In this document: positions 33,878 to 45,780 of the stretch, in pieces
How positions within the stretch are numbered: position 1 is the first letter of the stretch
How the letters are laid out: each line of letters starts with the position of its first letter
Position numbers and translations under genes: made by a program
Notes under the pieces: generated by a model
Databases searched by the model: none
The model's input: only the letters and a program-made list of their open reading frames with translations
What the model was told of the DNA's origin: nothing
DNA from: Apophysomyces variabilis
Lineage: Eukaryota > Mucoromycota > Mucoromycetes > Mucorales > Mucoraceae
Assembly (NCBI GenBank): GCA_002749535.1
Contig: MZZL01000065.1
Coordinates: 186,001 to 250,000, forward strand
DNA: 64,000 bases
Direction of reading: 5' to 3'

Positions 33878-34679
33878 TGTAATAACTATATTGAGTGATG
33901 TTCGATTCTTGTATTTCTTATTTGTCTCAGTCTAGACAGAGAAAATCTCATGCTTTGCAAAGAAAAAACAGTTGCGATGATTAGGCGCCCAAGACCACAT
34001 TTTATACTTTTATTTTGAAGATCAATAAGCGCCGCCTGAATTAATTTTGTATCAGCCAATAGAAACATGTTTACGCTGGCTGGAAATGAATTTTAGGAGG
34101 TACACGCTTTCTCAAGCAAACAGATACCCGTTTCAAACATAAAACTTGTCTTGCTGACTACCGTTCTTGCTCCAATAGGTCAATTGACAGAAAGAAGCAA
34201 GAATATGGGCCCATCTCTGTCACGCCTTATTGTTTATTGAATTATGTTGAACAATAATATTTTCTTTTGCTATTAGTAAATTTACACCCTTTTATGTTGT
34301 GCTCGTATACATTAAGGCTTCTTTTTCCCGTTTATATAACCTTTTTCTTTATCGTTTGGGTGATATAGAATTAAAATTTTTTTGGCACCAGTTGCAGGCT
34401 AGCTACATCTCCTGGATTTGTTTCCTCCACTGACATGTTGCAGTTCTTGTCTTTTCCCAATTCCAGTTGATTCCACTCCCGCCCTAAGATATGGTGTTGT
34501 TCTCTATAGGACAAGAAAAAGTCAGCAATTGGTCATTGCGCTATTCATTTCCTGATGTGTCGGTTTGCAATAACGCTTTTCAAATTTGTTGACTGTAAGG
34601 CTGCAGTTCGCGCGTGTTTTGATCCTATTGTTATCCACACCTTGTCAAACCGCCTTTGTGCTTAAATGAGACCGAGTTG
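33878..34679. other. gene-free stretch
   Basis: About 800 bp, probably the SOSS-B promoter. No other feature is supportable. Confidence 0.5.
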
Positions 34680-35100
34680 GGTAGGTCATAATATTTTGCT
34701 TATATCGATACCAGCGTGTCTCATACACTCAAAAGTCATAATACCTTTCATAGATCCGCTGATCGAAGGGACTTTGCTTGGATCCTGTATGTATGCTACA
34801 AAAACTGACTGTTCTTCCGGGAGAGCTTTCTGCAGAGATTTCATCTTTTGAAAGTAATGCAACGAGCGCACTGGGTAAATGCCTTCCCTTATCTATGACG
34901 CCAAAACTGGTAAATTTCCTTTACAGCTCCTTTCGTGCTCGGATAAACAGCTTCACTTCATCCGTGAGCTCGCTTTCAGATTCCTAAGAGAATTCTACGC
35001 GAACTTTAAGAGCCAGGGATATCGGACCTTGGGCACCGCAGAGATAGTTACGCGCATTTCCCTTACAAAGTAACATATAAAGTAAAATTCGGACAATAAT
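34680..35100 (-). pseudogene. possible tyrosine-recombinase (DIRS/Crypton-like) relic
   Basis: The minus strand reads IYPVRSLHYFQKMKSLQ, SVFVAYIQDPSKVPSIS and MRHAGIDISKI. The order resembles the 'CPVraLhhYl...LFv...AGID' segment that precedes the catalytic H-S-T-R box in eukaryotic tyrosine-recombinase transposons. Stops interrupt the upstream part, and the region where HxxR would follow is not conserved. No terminal repeats were found. The identification rests on a short pattern only. Confidence 0.35.
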
Positions 35101-35571
35101 TCAAGCTGCTCATCGAATGTTCCACCCCACCTTTCAGTGGCTGAATCGTTGCCTTCTCGATGGGAAACATATTTGTAATTACAATAGCATTTCGCCTGAG
35201 TAGTTACCATGCACCGGAAATTCTAAACTTTTTGAACTACCATTAACGAGATTGCTAACGCCGCGAAGAAGACATAGAATCCTCCCTAATGCAATTATTT
35301 GGTCATCTCGTGGCAACAAACTTTAGTAACACTAGTGAACAATGGAGTTTATTGAATGATTTGCTTTTTATAAAAGGGATGTAGGGATAGGCATGGACAC
35401 TAAGGTTGTTTTCAATCACGAAAGCCAGTAGAATACAGACTCCAACACAGGATGAACTTAGACGATACCATAACTTCCAGTTAGAGATAGTGTCGCTGGC
35501 TAGGTCTTTCTACGTCGTAACAGCGGAAGAAACCATAGAAAAGCGTCAAGGCATCATCCTGCATTAAAGAA
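35101..35571. other. gene-free stretch
   Basis: About 470 bp. Nothing supportable is seen beyond the possible relic's flank and the 3' flank of the ACBP gene. Confidence 0.5.
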
Positions 35572-36845
35572 TCATACGATAGTTTTCCAGAACACCAGAT
35601 GTCGAATAGCGTATCGCATTATATCTTGTAGATACGGACCGGTATATGCGATGATTGCATAGGCAATAGGTGACTTGCGTTTCCAAAGAACCAAAAAAAC
35701 AAGCAGAAATATGATGCTATTGACTAGTGCATGCTTGGCCACAGACTTGATAAGCCATAACCAAGTCCACTTCAGCTGCCGTCTGCGATCTTCCTTTTCG
35801 GTCATACTTTTTCGCATAAGGTCAATCTGCTCTGATAATGCTGTCACTTCGGTCTGTAAACTTTCTAATGCCCGTTCGGATGTACTGCTTCGTTGCTTCA
35901 ATTGTCGTTCTTCGGCTGGCATATAAGGATGATAACTGGGAGATTTTAATGCTAAAGTGGATGTGGCTGCTGCCACTTCGCGATCAATCGTATCTGTATC
36001 AGATGCTATATTCGTCTGGTCGTTCAAGAAGTCCATAGGCTTCACACCGTGCTTTGTGTATCTCTGGCTGGATGGATATAGTTCTGGGGTAACAGGATAG
36101 TCGTGGTAGGTGCTGGCCGTTGTAGTTGTGGTAAGGGGAGGGCTGTTGGCGTAGGGTAGTTTGTTCTGCGACGGGAAGTTATATATACGTGGCGTAGTTG
36201 GCGTACTCTCATTCGTAAGATATCCATCCAGTTCATGTAGTTGAATGTGCCCCAACGAATATTCATCTTGCTTGATGTCTGTGATACAAAGAGAGGTTTT
36301 AGCACGTGAGAATTACAGTTCTCCACATTTCAATTGACTTTGCCTTGTTCATTTGCACTCGGAAGGTCTTCCATTTGTAAATATCGTAATGATCGATTCA
36401 AAGCATCGGCATGTTCATCTTGTGGGTATTGTTTTAGAAACTATACTTAAATTGATTAGATGGCTAAGGTAAAGATGATATGGAGAATTATACCTCAACC
36501 AGCAGCTCAGTCAAACTATTTATGTAATATTTCTGGGCTTCCGTGGGATTGAGTCCTCGTAAGCGATTCCATGATTTCCTGTATAAGAAGTTGCATAAGT
36601 GTGACATAAAAAAAAGGGTAGTCTAGATACTACCATTTGGCATATTGGACTACTTCTCTTGAGGAAGGTCGTGGTGTGTTGCAATCACCCTTGGTTGCTT
36701 GTTTGTAGAGTCCGTAAAGGTTAAGCTTCTCTGTTGCTGTCGGCTGGACAGAACTATATTTCGGGAGTGTTCGTACAACTTCTAAAGCACGGCAGAACTG
36801 AACTTGGTTTGCATAAGATGTCGCTGATGAGGATGTGGCGGTCAT
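35572..36845 (-). CDS. acyl-CoA-binding-domain protein with C-terminal TM (ACBD5/Atg37-like)
   Basis: Four exons (36845-36634, 36578-36494, 36440-36359, 36278-35572) give 361 aa. The ACBP domain occupies residues about 12-105: FCRALEVVRTLPK, QPTATEKLNLYGLYKQAT, GDCNTPRPSS and KWKSWNRLRGLNPTEAQKYY, with the Tyr/Lys acyl-CoA contacts (YGLYKQ) in place. A Ser/Thr/Pro linker, a short coiled coil (ALESLQTEVTALSEQIDLMR) and one or two C-terminal hydrophobic segments (VNSIIFLLVFLVLW) follow. Animal ACBD5 and fungal Atg37 share this layout; they sit on peroxisomes, bind very-long-chain acyl-CoA and support pexophagy or ER contact. The ATG at 36845 is the first in frame. Donor gtgcaa of intron 3 was chosen because it alone keeps phase. 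Confidence 0.85.
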
Positions 36846-38717
36846 GTCGAGACTTGGAGGAAAAGGAGAGAAAGCTTTCAAGCAAGGCTGCAGATGCTTC
36901 TTTTTGGAACTCAGTCAGTGAAAGCGGGGAAACCAAAGCTGTTCTGCTTAAACCATTTACCCCATTGTCTTCCAATTACAATGTAGCCAAATCTTCGTGC
37001 TTTAGACGTTTGGTTACATAGTGGGTACCCAAGGTAGACATGTTGTAACAAGATATAACCAGTTTTAATCTAAAATGTTTATCCATAACAAATCTACTCA
37101 TATTTATCGCTGTGAACTGTTGTTTTAAAAGCTTAGAGGGATAATGACGGTAAGTACTTGGATCTAGGCGATAAATCACAGTGTCTACAGACCTGTCAAA
37201 AAGAGTACAATTGAGCCTTCCGTCATTTGGGTACCTTAAATATAACCACAGAAGTAAGATTTGTTTCGATTCCAAAAAGGAAGCTTTTGTGCACTATCTC
37301 GTGGATGCTTTTCGCTTAAGGGAGGTAACCTGCAATCATGAAAATTTAAAAGGCTTATCTTAAGCCGTTTTCCAGGAGATCCTATTGGTAACTTTGCAAA
37401 CTCAACACTGTAGTGCCGAGATGTTAGTCTGACTCGCCCTTATGCTAAATTGTGATTGTAATGGTAGAAACATTGAAGGACAGTTGGACAGTTCCTATTT
37501 TGCGTGCCTCATCGCAGAAATATGTACAATCTCAAATATTTCCAGAATGTGAGGCTTCCTCCGGCCGTATCTTCCGGGCACATTAATACTATTAGTGTTC
37601 CTTTTTGGCGCCTTTCTATGATTTGTTTTGGTAATATGCATGTCGCACATTATTTATTTCCTTTTTATTATGTCTAGTGCTATTCTCCAAGTGGAGCCAA
37701 CTTTTTCTGTTCGCAGGATCGGAATGCCGGTTATACCACATAAGAGAGACAGCGACTATGATGTGTGTTTTATACTATTCATGCCCGTCCAAAAGGTCAA
37801 GGAATGATAGAGAATACCAGCTATTCATGCTGTTGATTTTGTTTGTTCTGCTCCTGTTTCCTTAAATATAGTACGGAATTGCTCTACAACATAAGTGGGT
37901 TCTTCCACTCCGCCCAACATCTGAATCAGTATACTCACCTTACGCATATCATTTGCTCCCTAAAATACCATCACATGCTCGGCGCTTTTCCGGCTTCATT
38001 GACAGTTCGGGAGCTGTGGTTTCCATTACTTTTTCTTTCCCTGTCATAAATCATTTATGTCTGCTTCTGAAGAAAGATAATCCAGATACTGACTCTTTGG
38101 TTTTCTAGGTTTAGCCTTTAGCAATCCACATTGTATATCCAAGTTGGCCTGGATTATTAACGAATGTTAATTCTCTGCAAGTCCTTGGTGAAATTAATAA
38201 ACTATGCTTTTAGCTACTTGAAAATAAACGGGCTCAGCGTGCAAGCACTTAATTACATTGGACTAAAACGGGAAAATTTGTCCATGGTTAGTGCTGAATG
38301 AAAGAAGGACCACCTGTGCCCCGCTCATGTCGCACGTCACACACAGCGCGAATTCAAACTGCTGAATTTTTTACACTTCAATCAATTTTACATCGCAGAG
38401 AGGGGTCTGTTCTTTCCTGTTCATGAAACGTTCAGCATTGCACCTTCCAACCGCAACCTCCGCAGGCGATCAATAAAGGCTTCCTTTTTATCAGTGGTTG
38501 CTTACTTCGGGCAAAGCAAAATATCCTCACCAATCACCAAACTAGCACGCTGGAATCGTTCTTCACCTTTTCCCTCACTTCCTGACTGTTTGTAAACCTT
38601 CCCTCCTCCCTACCCTCATTCTCCTGTGTTTATATTCTTCTGGAAGAGCAAGTTACTCATTTACTCAACCTTGCTCTTGACTCTGTATATAATTTATATT
38701 GAACGAAAAGACAACGA
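36846..38717. other. gene-free stretch
   Basis: About 1.9 kb between divergent genes (ACBD5-like and RasGEF). No supportable gene. It should contain both promoters; the right part has CT-rich runs near 38560-38620. Confidence 0.5.
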
Positions 38718-41322
38718 ATGGAATATCCACAACGTCTTTACAATGAAGCATCCGAACTCCTTTGCGGAGGTCAAACAAAGGCAAGTTCGAAGTGCGAATT
38801 GCCCCAAAATTTAATCGAACCGTTTTCCTCTAGGATGCCTATCATACGTTTTTGACGGTTGTAGAGATATCTTTGAGACAACTTCATGAAGTCAAGTTTG
38901 TTCATCAGAGTAAGTGCTCATGGCTAGCTTGGAGGTGATACTCATTCTTTATTACTCGTTTTCTATTGCTTAGCCGTTGTGTCCAGGTCAGCACCTTACG
39001 AGAGTTCTTTGTCTTTGATCCGATCAACTCTTACCCATCTTGAGGAAATTGTTTTACATTCGCCGGGTAACACAATAAGGTCAGAATGGCCGATTACACA
39101 TACACCTTCTTCGGCTCGAGAAAAATCGCCTCCACCATTACCTCCCAAACCATTCAAGGGTCATAAACCTGTGCTGCCTCCCAAACCAAAAACGCTTCCC
39201 TCTATTACAGCTGCAACCCAAACGCAACCCATCAAAATTCCCTCATCCGCGTTGACGGAAAAACGAACCAACCGGGGTAGAGGAAGTTCAGTCAGTTTTG
39301 CAGAACATACAACGGATTATGAAATACCAGATGACAGCCCACATGAAGTATTGGATGATGATGATGACGATGATGATGACGATGATGACATTATTGTAGA
39401 ATTCGATAATGCTCCAGGTACTATCTAGATTGAAATGCCATTGGCAAAATAATGGATGAGTAAGGTAACATCAAAACAAAATAAAAAAAATAGAAGACGC
39501 CAGCATACCTCCGCCCCCTCCGCCACGAGGGCGACACGCTGTCGATCTAGCTGAAAGACCTCATCCAGTAGCATCAACAACCTTTAACGCTCGCTTTACT
39601 GATACCCCCCATCGCTCAACCATCAATCCGCGCGACGAGCTTTTAGACCTGTTGTCTGGCAACGTTTTGGCAGATGCTGTTGTGGATCCTACCATGTTAG
39701 TGCCTGCACAAACAAATACCGGGGATAGTCTGGCCCCCCCTACAGCCCCACAGTCTAACGACCATGTTCCAAACATTCCTGCACCGCCGTTGTTAACGAC
39801 ACACCGCCGATTACAAGATTATATGGAGGAGTTGGAAGCGACCCTTGCAGAATGTAAGACGAAGCGACGTGCATTGGTGACCGATCCAGAATCGCAGGAA
39901 TCGATTGCCCTGGAACAAGAGATGAATGAACAAATTGTTCAGCGGACAACGAGTCTTGCAGAAATACGCGAGCTTTTGAACAAAGTTCGTACGCTTTATA
40001 TGAGTGCTGCAACTGTTCCAAGTATCATGCAGTTTCCCCCGCATTTGACGGCCTATCAGCTCACCTTAATCGAATCATCTATTTTCCGAGATATACCAGT
40101 GGAAGCTTTGTTAAATCATTCGCCGCGGACCCCTCATCCGAAAATTGTTGTATCGACCGATTTTTTCAATTATATGACAAGATCCATCGAACACTCCATC
40201 TTGTTACCGCAGGAAGCTTCGCAACGGGCTGAGCTGATCAATCGGTGGATCAAAATTGCAACGAAATGTTTAGCATTAAACAACTATCAGACATTGAAAG
40301 CTATTGTATCTGCTCTAGGTACTCCACCTGTTCAAAGATTGAAACGTACGTGGGACTGTATTCCCAGGAAGCGAATCGGAAGGCTGGACCTTTTGAATCT
40401 GCTCATGTCGGAAACAGACAATTATGGAAGATATCGTGAGCATATGCAATTGGAGACGAAGAAGCGATGGACAAAACCAGTGGTGCCCTTTCTGGGTGTT
40501 TTCATGCATGACATGACATATCTTCTAGCGGCCGTGAAATGTTCTGCGGAAGAAGATGGGCGAGTCCAGGACGTACTGGCGAGCATGCGAAGATTGAAGG
40601 CGTCGCCTACCTACCCGCAGCGACCACCGGCCTCCTATACCAAGCTTTCGATAAAACATTCCTTCCGACCGACAGCTATTACAAATGCGCTTCATCGTAG
40701 CTCTTCCGGTAAAGGGCGATCGAGTAGCTCTACTTTGTTTGGTGTGGATACGGATGACCAGGAAAAGGGACTCGAAATCGAACAGCAGTTGATTACGCAG
40801 TATCTGCTGATGCGACCCTGGGTTAGCGAGAAGATCATTGATGAGCTTAGCAATCTTAGAGAACCACCTAAGCCAAAGATGGGATCGCTTCCGTTTTATG
40901 GTCGATCCAGTGGAAACACGAGTAGTAGTAGTAGCTATCCAAGCTCCATCTTGAGCAATGCCAATTCATTGGGACGCCTGACATCCAATAACGGAAACAA
41001 TCAAAGCATGATTTGCTCTGATGACCAAGTCATACAGGGAGATGAGGCCAAGAAAAGCAGTAGCGGTTTCTGGCCTTTTAGAAAAAGTACAGAAATGAGT
41101 CGACCTCCTACAATGACATCGGACGCATCGACCTGGAGTGATGACGATGAAGAGGTTTACGAAGAGACCATAGATCAACGTTTATCTACTTCTCCCGAGT
41201 ATCGCAAGCGATCCAATCTGTTATCTTCACGGCCCATTCCCCATCGTCCTTCCGGTGCTGGGAAGCGACTATCAGGCCATGGACGTAGTTTATCTGTACC
41301 GTCGGCTCGAGCAGGGAATTAG
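38718..41322 (+). CDS. RasGEF (CDC25-domain) protein, 803 aa
   Basis: Four exons: 38718-38780, 38834-38909, 38974-39417 and 39494-41322. The first 60 residues (RLYNEASELLCGGQTK, DAYHTFLTVVEISLRQLHEV) look like a small helical MIT/TPR-like hairpin. Next come a proline-rich part (PPPLPPKPFKGHKPVLPPKP, a likely SH3 ligand), an Asp run encoded by gatgac-type repeats, and poly-Pro. The catalytic RasGEF domain is about 375-580: LTAYQLTLIESSIFRDIP, INRWIKIATKCLALNNYQT, LGTPPVQRLKRTW, and VPFLGVFMHDMTYL. Such proteins load Ras/Rap-type GTPases with GTP. No canonical RasGEF-N module was seen. Intron 1 appears to use a GC donor (aag|gcaagt), the only one that keeps frame. The C-terminus is Ser-rich and basic. 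Confidence 0.86.
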
Positions 41323-41381
41323 AACATCTAGAAATTCCGAACGAAACAAACTTCAAAGCATTTTTCCTTTGTATATATATC

Positions 41382-41387
41382 AATAAA
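41382..41387 (+). terminator. poly(A) signal of RasGEF gene
   Basis: AATAAA about 60 nt after the RasGEF stop codon, in the 144-bp gap before the convergent Nudix gene. Confidence 0.6.
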
Positions 41388-41466
41388 GTCGAGTAGCTGA
41401 ATTTATGTGTGAGTGAGCACACTCGTGTATGTGCGTCTATTTGTATTTCTCTAGTCAAGAAGTTTT

Positions 41467-42343
41467 TTAAGAGTAATGCTCGGGAATAATCTTGCGCAAG
41501 ACGCCTGTAAATGAATAAAAACAACATGAATATCATAAATCGTAAATTGAATTCCTTTTCTTCTTCTTTTTATTTTACCATCGAGAATGTAACTTGTCAG
41601 ACCCCAAATCTCCAGGTTTTCACCGATATGTTCGGGCACTTTGAAGACCGTGTATTTATGGTTTGTTCCTCTAAATTGACGTATTTCTCTCACGTCGGGC
41701 CGTACAAGGTATGAGAGCGGAAGGCAGAACACACCAAATACCTCGTCAGGATTGAATCGAATATACGTCGGGTCGACCGGCCGTCGGATGTATCCTAGGT
41801 AAGGATGAACGCGTAAACTACCGGTTTTGTTGGGTAGAGGGGAATAGGATCCAAGGACATCAATGGCGGAACCATGGATCCCAATTTCCTCCCAAGTCTC
41901 TCTTAACGCGGTTTCTTCGAGTGAGTGGTCCGTGGGATCTAAAAAGAAAAATAAAGGCGGGAGAACCCCCCATGCACGGTGAGCATTGCTTTTTACAATG
42001 AAGCATGACAAAGAAAAGCCATGGGGTTTGCCCCCCCCCCTTTCCTTTTACTTTACCTGCTTTGCCTCCTGGGAAGCTAACATGGTAGAAACGTTTTTAC
42101 TGGGTTTTAGCATGTTGCATTGGATTATGCACTATCTCTTTCTCACCTTATTTCACCTTGATGGGTACGCATGGCTTTGTTACGAATGGTAAATAAGACA
42201 CTTGGTTCATTGTCGACATGGCACAATGGCATGAGAACGGAAGCATCTTTCACGTTGCTTGGATATTTGAACTTGTAGTTAGGGCAGTTCAATAGTCGTC
42301 GACTGAATAGACTTAGTGTTTTGACATCAAATTGGATGGGCAT
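41467..42343 (-). CDS. Nudix hydrolase, coenzyme A diphosphatase-like
   Basis: Four exons (42343-42147, 42076-42057, 41938-41579, 41504-41467) give 204 aa. The Nudix box is GKADPTDHSLEETALRETWE then EIGI, matching GX5EX7REUXEEXGU. It is preceded by THQGEISFPGGK, the usual 'HxGexSFPGGk' of the NUDT7/NUDT8/Pcd1 CoA-pyrophosphatase group, and followed by HPYLGYI and FNPDEVFGVFCLPL. These enzymes hydrolyse CoA or acyl-CoA to phosphopantetheine and 3',5'-ADP in peroxisomes or mitochondria. Exon 2 is only 20 nt long and encodes the FPGGKA core. The last intron is deduced because the unspliced frame would replace the short C-terminus (IIPEHYS) with a long unrelated tail. No PTS1 is evident. Confidence 0.85.
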
Positions 42344-42764
42344 TTGTTGAGTTACAACCTTTTTAAGTGCATTCCACTCGCTAGAACCTTTTTTTTTCTT
42401 TTTTCTGAAAAAATTCCCACTTCTTCAATAAAGTATTTCTCTATCTTCCTTGACATTTTTCATAAAAGGGAAGGTAATCATAAATTATAATCTGCTATTA
42501 AAACCCATTTCCAATGCTATTCTATTCCTTTTCATCTAGACCGATTGCTGTTTGCCTTATGCAACTGAGCAAAGAGAGAAACGTGCAACAAAAACGGGTT
42601 TAAACACCGACAGAGTGACACTTTGAACAACTTCAACCGGATATGGAGTTCATGAAAACAAAAAGCACAAACGTCTGGTTTTTTGTTATGTGTTCTCTTT
42701 TGATACATGGGATCATGTTTTTTGTTTTTTCATTGTATCCTTCTTTTTTGCCTTTTTATACAGC

Positions 42765-43883
42765 ATGTCCTTTCAACCACCTACTAAAACTCGATATATT
42801 CATACATCCAGTCCAGCTCTCTTTAAATGTTGCGGCTGTATCCATTTGCGTGTAGGAGGAGCCCTAGCTGCTATCATATGGGCAGTAAGTGGAATATATA
42901 CATAAAAGAAGTTTATATCTTATTTACTGCCAAAAAAACAAGTCAGTTTCTATGTATTTTGCCGTCTTATCTTTTCAATACATAAGTCGTAAGTGTACAA
43001 AGGGGAAAAGAAAAAGAAATCAGCCATTACCCTTTTAGTGAGGCTAAAAAAACAAAACTCCTCTAATATCCCACGTGTATAGCTTTTTTTTCTCACCTGC
43101 CGGAGACTGCCATCATTATTTTCGGTGTAACCAACCTATTTCTTTCACTTGTCAGCACCGGAGCTTTGCTTGGTATCTACTTGGTAGGAAACATTTCTTT
43201 CATCTCTGTCTCTCTCTCTTTATATACTGATACCGTTGGTTTTTTTTTCTTCTTTTCTTTTTGCGATTTAAGAATCGATGGGACTTTTATCGGCATGGTT
43301 GTCATGCTATTATTGTAGGCGTATTTTTTGTTTTGGCGGATGGAATTATCAATGTGATCCTATTTATCACTCAGCATGATCAATATGTCAACTGGTGCAT
43401 CGGGTCATCCTTTTCGCCGCTTGAAGCCAGTACAAACCAGACCAACAATAATACTTCTTCTTCATTTGATTTTCATCGAGACTATTACAACTGTGAACGT
43501 ACTTGGCAAGATGAATTAAAGTTCGGTGTCATGGCGATGCTACTCATCTTTGGTCTTTATGTAAGCCTTTTCTCGGTGTACAGCGATGACGTTCTATTTG
43601 GCACCTATTAATAACATTGTCTTTTTTTTTCCCCTTATTTTAGTCTTATTGGGCTTTCTGTTTTTATTCACTTAGTATCAAGAAAAAGTTTCTAGCTTTT
43701 GCAGAGATGGAGACGGAGTTGGCTCTTCAAGGTTATAGCCGAACGATGATTCCCGGTCACTATGCTCCCATGATGAGTGCCATGCCAATCCAACCCATGG
43801 GCCCTAATATGATTGTCTTGAATAATGAAAAGCCATCGGAAAAGAGCACCAATTTTCTAAGCGAGTTATTTGGGAAGGGATGA
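42765..43883 (+). CDS. four-TM membrane protein of unknown function, 241 aa
   Basis: Four exons, all with phase-0 introns: 42765-42884, 43106-43183, 43273-43560, 43644-43883. Hydrophobic segments: VGGALAAIIWA continuing into ATAIIIFGVTNLFLSLVSTG, then HAIIVGVFFVLADGIINVIL, then GVMAMLLIFGLYSYWAFCFY. A loop before the last helix has Asn-rich N-glycosylation sites (NQTNNNTSSS) and two Cys (VNWC...YNCERTW), suggesting an extracellular or lumenal disulfide loop. The C-terminus is cytosolic with an FAEMETELALQGY helix. The topology recalls tetraspan/MARVEL-type proteins, but I do not recognise a specific family. Exon 2's acceptor (ccggag) is not pyrimidine-adjacent and is the least certain junction. 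Confidence 0.75.
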
Positions 43884-43905
43884 AGCGACCCGGTTTCGTT
43901 TGATT

Positions 43906-43911
43906 AATAAA
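43906..43911 (+). terminator. poly(A) signal of the four-TM protein gene
   Basis: AATAAA about 23 nt after the stop codon; this is unusually close to the coding end. Confidence 0.4.
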
Positions 43912-45780
43912 ATCTTTAAAATGGGGAAGCTATCATGTACCCACATAGAACACTCATCAGCCTTTACCGTTCCTGGAAGACCGACCCTTGTTTTCCCTGT
44001 GTCGAGACCGTTCCAATTTTTTAGTTTCCCGTATCGGGATACTGCTTATTCGCTTAGGCCTCGTTTTCTTCTTTTTTTTCTGTGTTACCTTGAAATATTC
44101 GCTGCACGTTTGACGTGGTGTATATGGAAGAGAAGTAAAAAAAATTACCCACATGCACTCACAAGCAGTGAAAGAAAAAGCAGACATCGAGGGACAGAAA
44201 ATAAATGTGTACTGGGACTAGCTGATAACCATTTATAACCCAAAATGCTGCTTCAAAAGTCCCTATTGTTTACGGGGTAGCATTTAGTTTCTACAATTGA
44301 AGATTTCGGGTATCCGATCCAAGCTATTATTTGATTTTCTTCAAGTTATCCGTATTCAACTTGATATCTAATATGGTATAGCTTGAGTTCAAGATCCGGG
44401 TAGCAAACGTTCGAATACTATGCATGTCTCTATCTTATGCTTGCTGTTTTTCTTGTTTGAATACATGACATCATCGACGCGTGAGTTTAACTTATTTCTG
44501 CTGTTTACCGTGCTACTACCGGCATGGCAAGAAATTACCTGATAAAGAAACTACTTGAGCTTGGTATCTTGCCAAATAGCTAGGGGCTTCAAGGGGATCT
44601 GGAAAAAAGGAACTTAAGCAGTAAGTGTATGGTCGAACGTTTCTGTGGTCCTTTTCCCCTTTCATCTACCTTATCCTACACTGAGTATTTTCGGAGCTCA
44701 CTTGAAGTGAGATCCGAACTACTTTATCTTGTCACAGTGCATCGCATACCCGTTTTTTTCTGGGATCTGCATTTTTTCGGTGACCTGAGCTATTCAATCT
44801 AGATCACGGCGCGGATCTTTGCTCTAGTATAATAGATAAAAAGATCTTTATTTCTTTCTATTGCTGCTGAGTTCCAATGTCATTAATTTACGTTCCTGGA
44901 AGCAGAACATCAAAAGTTCTCTCGACTCGCAGCACATCATTCCTGTTTGCGATATTACTCTAGATACGATTTGAATTCATCCTACTGAGTAATACTATGA
45001 CGGAAGCCAACAGATTGGGAATCAGATTATACTCATTAGGGGATTCCCGCATAGCATTGTAGGCAACTCTATGACATCCATCCGGAACAGTTAATGCATT
45101 ATAGTAGTTCCTCTGGATGGCCTGCAATAATTACTATATAAGACTGCCTTGATTAAGAAGAGATCAGCATTATGAGACAATGTTTTAGGCAGGTCATATG
45201 CTCGTTCATACGATCACTGTTCATCGAATCTATCTTGAATGTGACTATAATTGCCCTTTATGTTTGAATGCCTATGGTTGGTTCAGTTAAAGTTGTCTAT
45301 ATAACATAAGCTAGCAGAATTCCTATAGTGTTAGAAGTATGTTAAACATACAGAGTCTTATTAGTTTGTGTAAAGAGTGCTGTTCCAAGCGTGCTAGTTC
45401 TTCTTTTTGTCCATGCTTCAGTTTTTCTAGAGACATCCGATCGCATGATTTTGCAGAATCAAAGATGGAATTTCATTATCTTCTCTTCAAAAACTATCGA
45501 TTATTTTAAGCAAACAGTTAAGTTACCACTTCTTTGTTTAGTAATACGTTAAGATTGTTCTGATGACAAAACGCTTACTGAGGTTTTGAGGGTAACACAA
45601 ACAAAGACCTAACGAAGAGCGGCAAATCTGAAGGAGAAATCAAAAGTGCACAGAAAACCCTTTTTAGTTTCTTCTTCTTTTTTTCTTGTCCCTTTCCTTT
45701 TTTTCTATTCTCCCATCGTCCTTTTGGTTCCTCTTCTTCTCTTTTCTTCTTTTGCCTTGAAAACAAGAAGAAGAAAAAAG
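43912..45780. other. gene-free stretch
   Basis: About 1.9 kb without a supportable gene. The frame at 43870-44238 overlaps the end of the preceding gene and has no domain. A pyrimidine-rich run (about 45655-45770) precedes the histidine-kinase start and probably belongs to its promoter/5' leader. Confidence 0.55.

Noticed and set aside
41451..41575. Extended C-terminus of the Nudix protein reading past 41579
   Set aside because: A GT donor at 41578 and a tttacag acceptor at 41505 remove the AT-rich section and give a short natural end.
45646..45780. Extension of the histidine-kinase frame upstream of 45781, with a hydrophobic stretch
   Set aside because: The upstream part begins with GTG and is a translated pyrimidine-rich tract; the first ATG is 45781.
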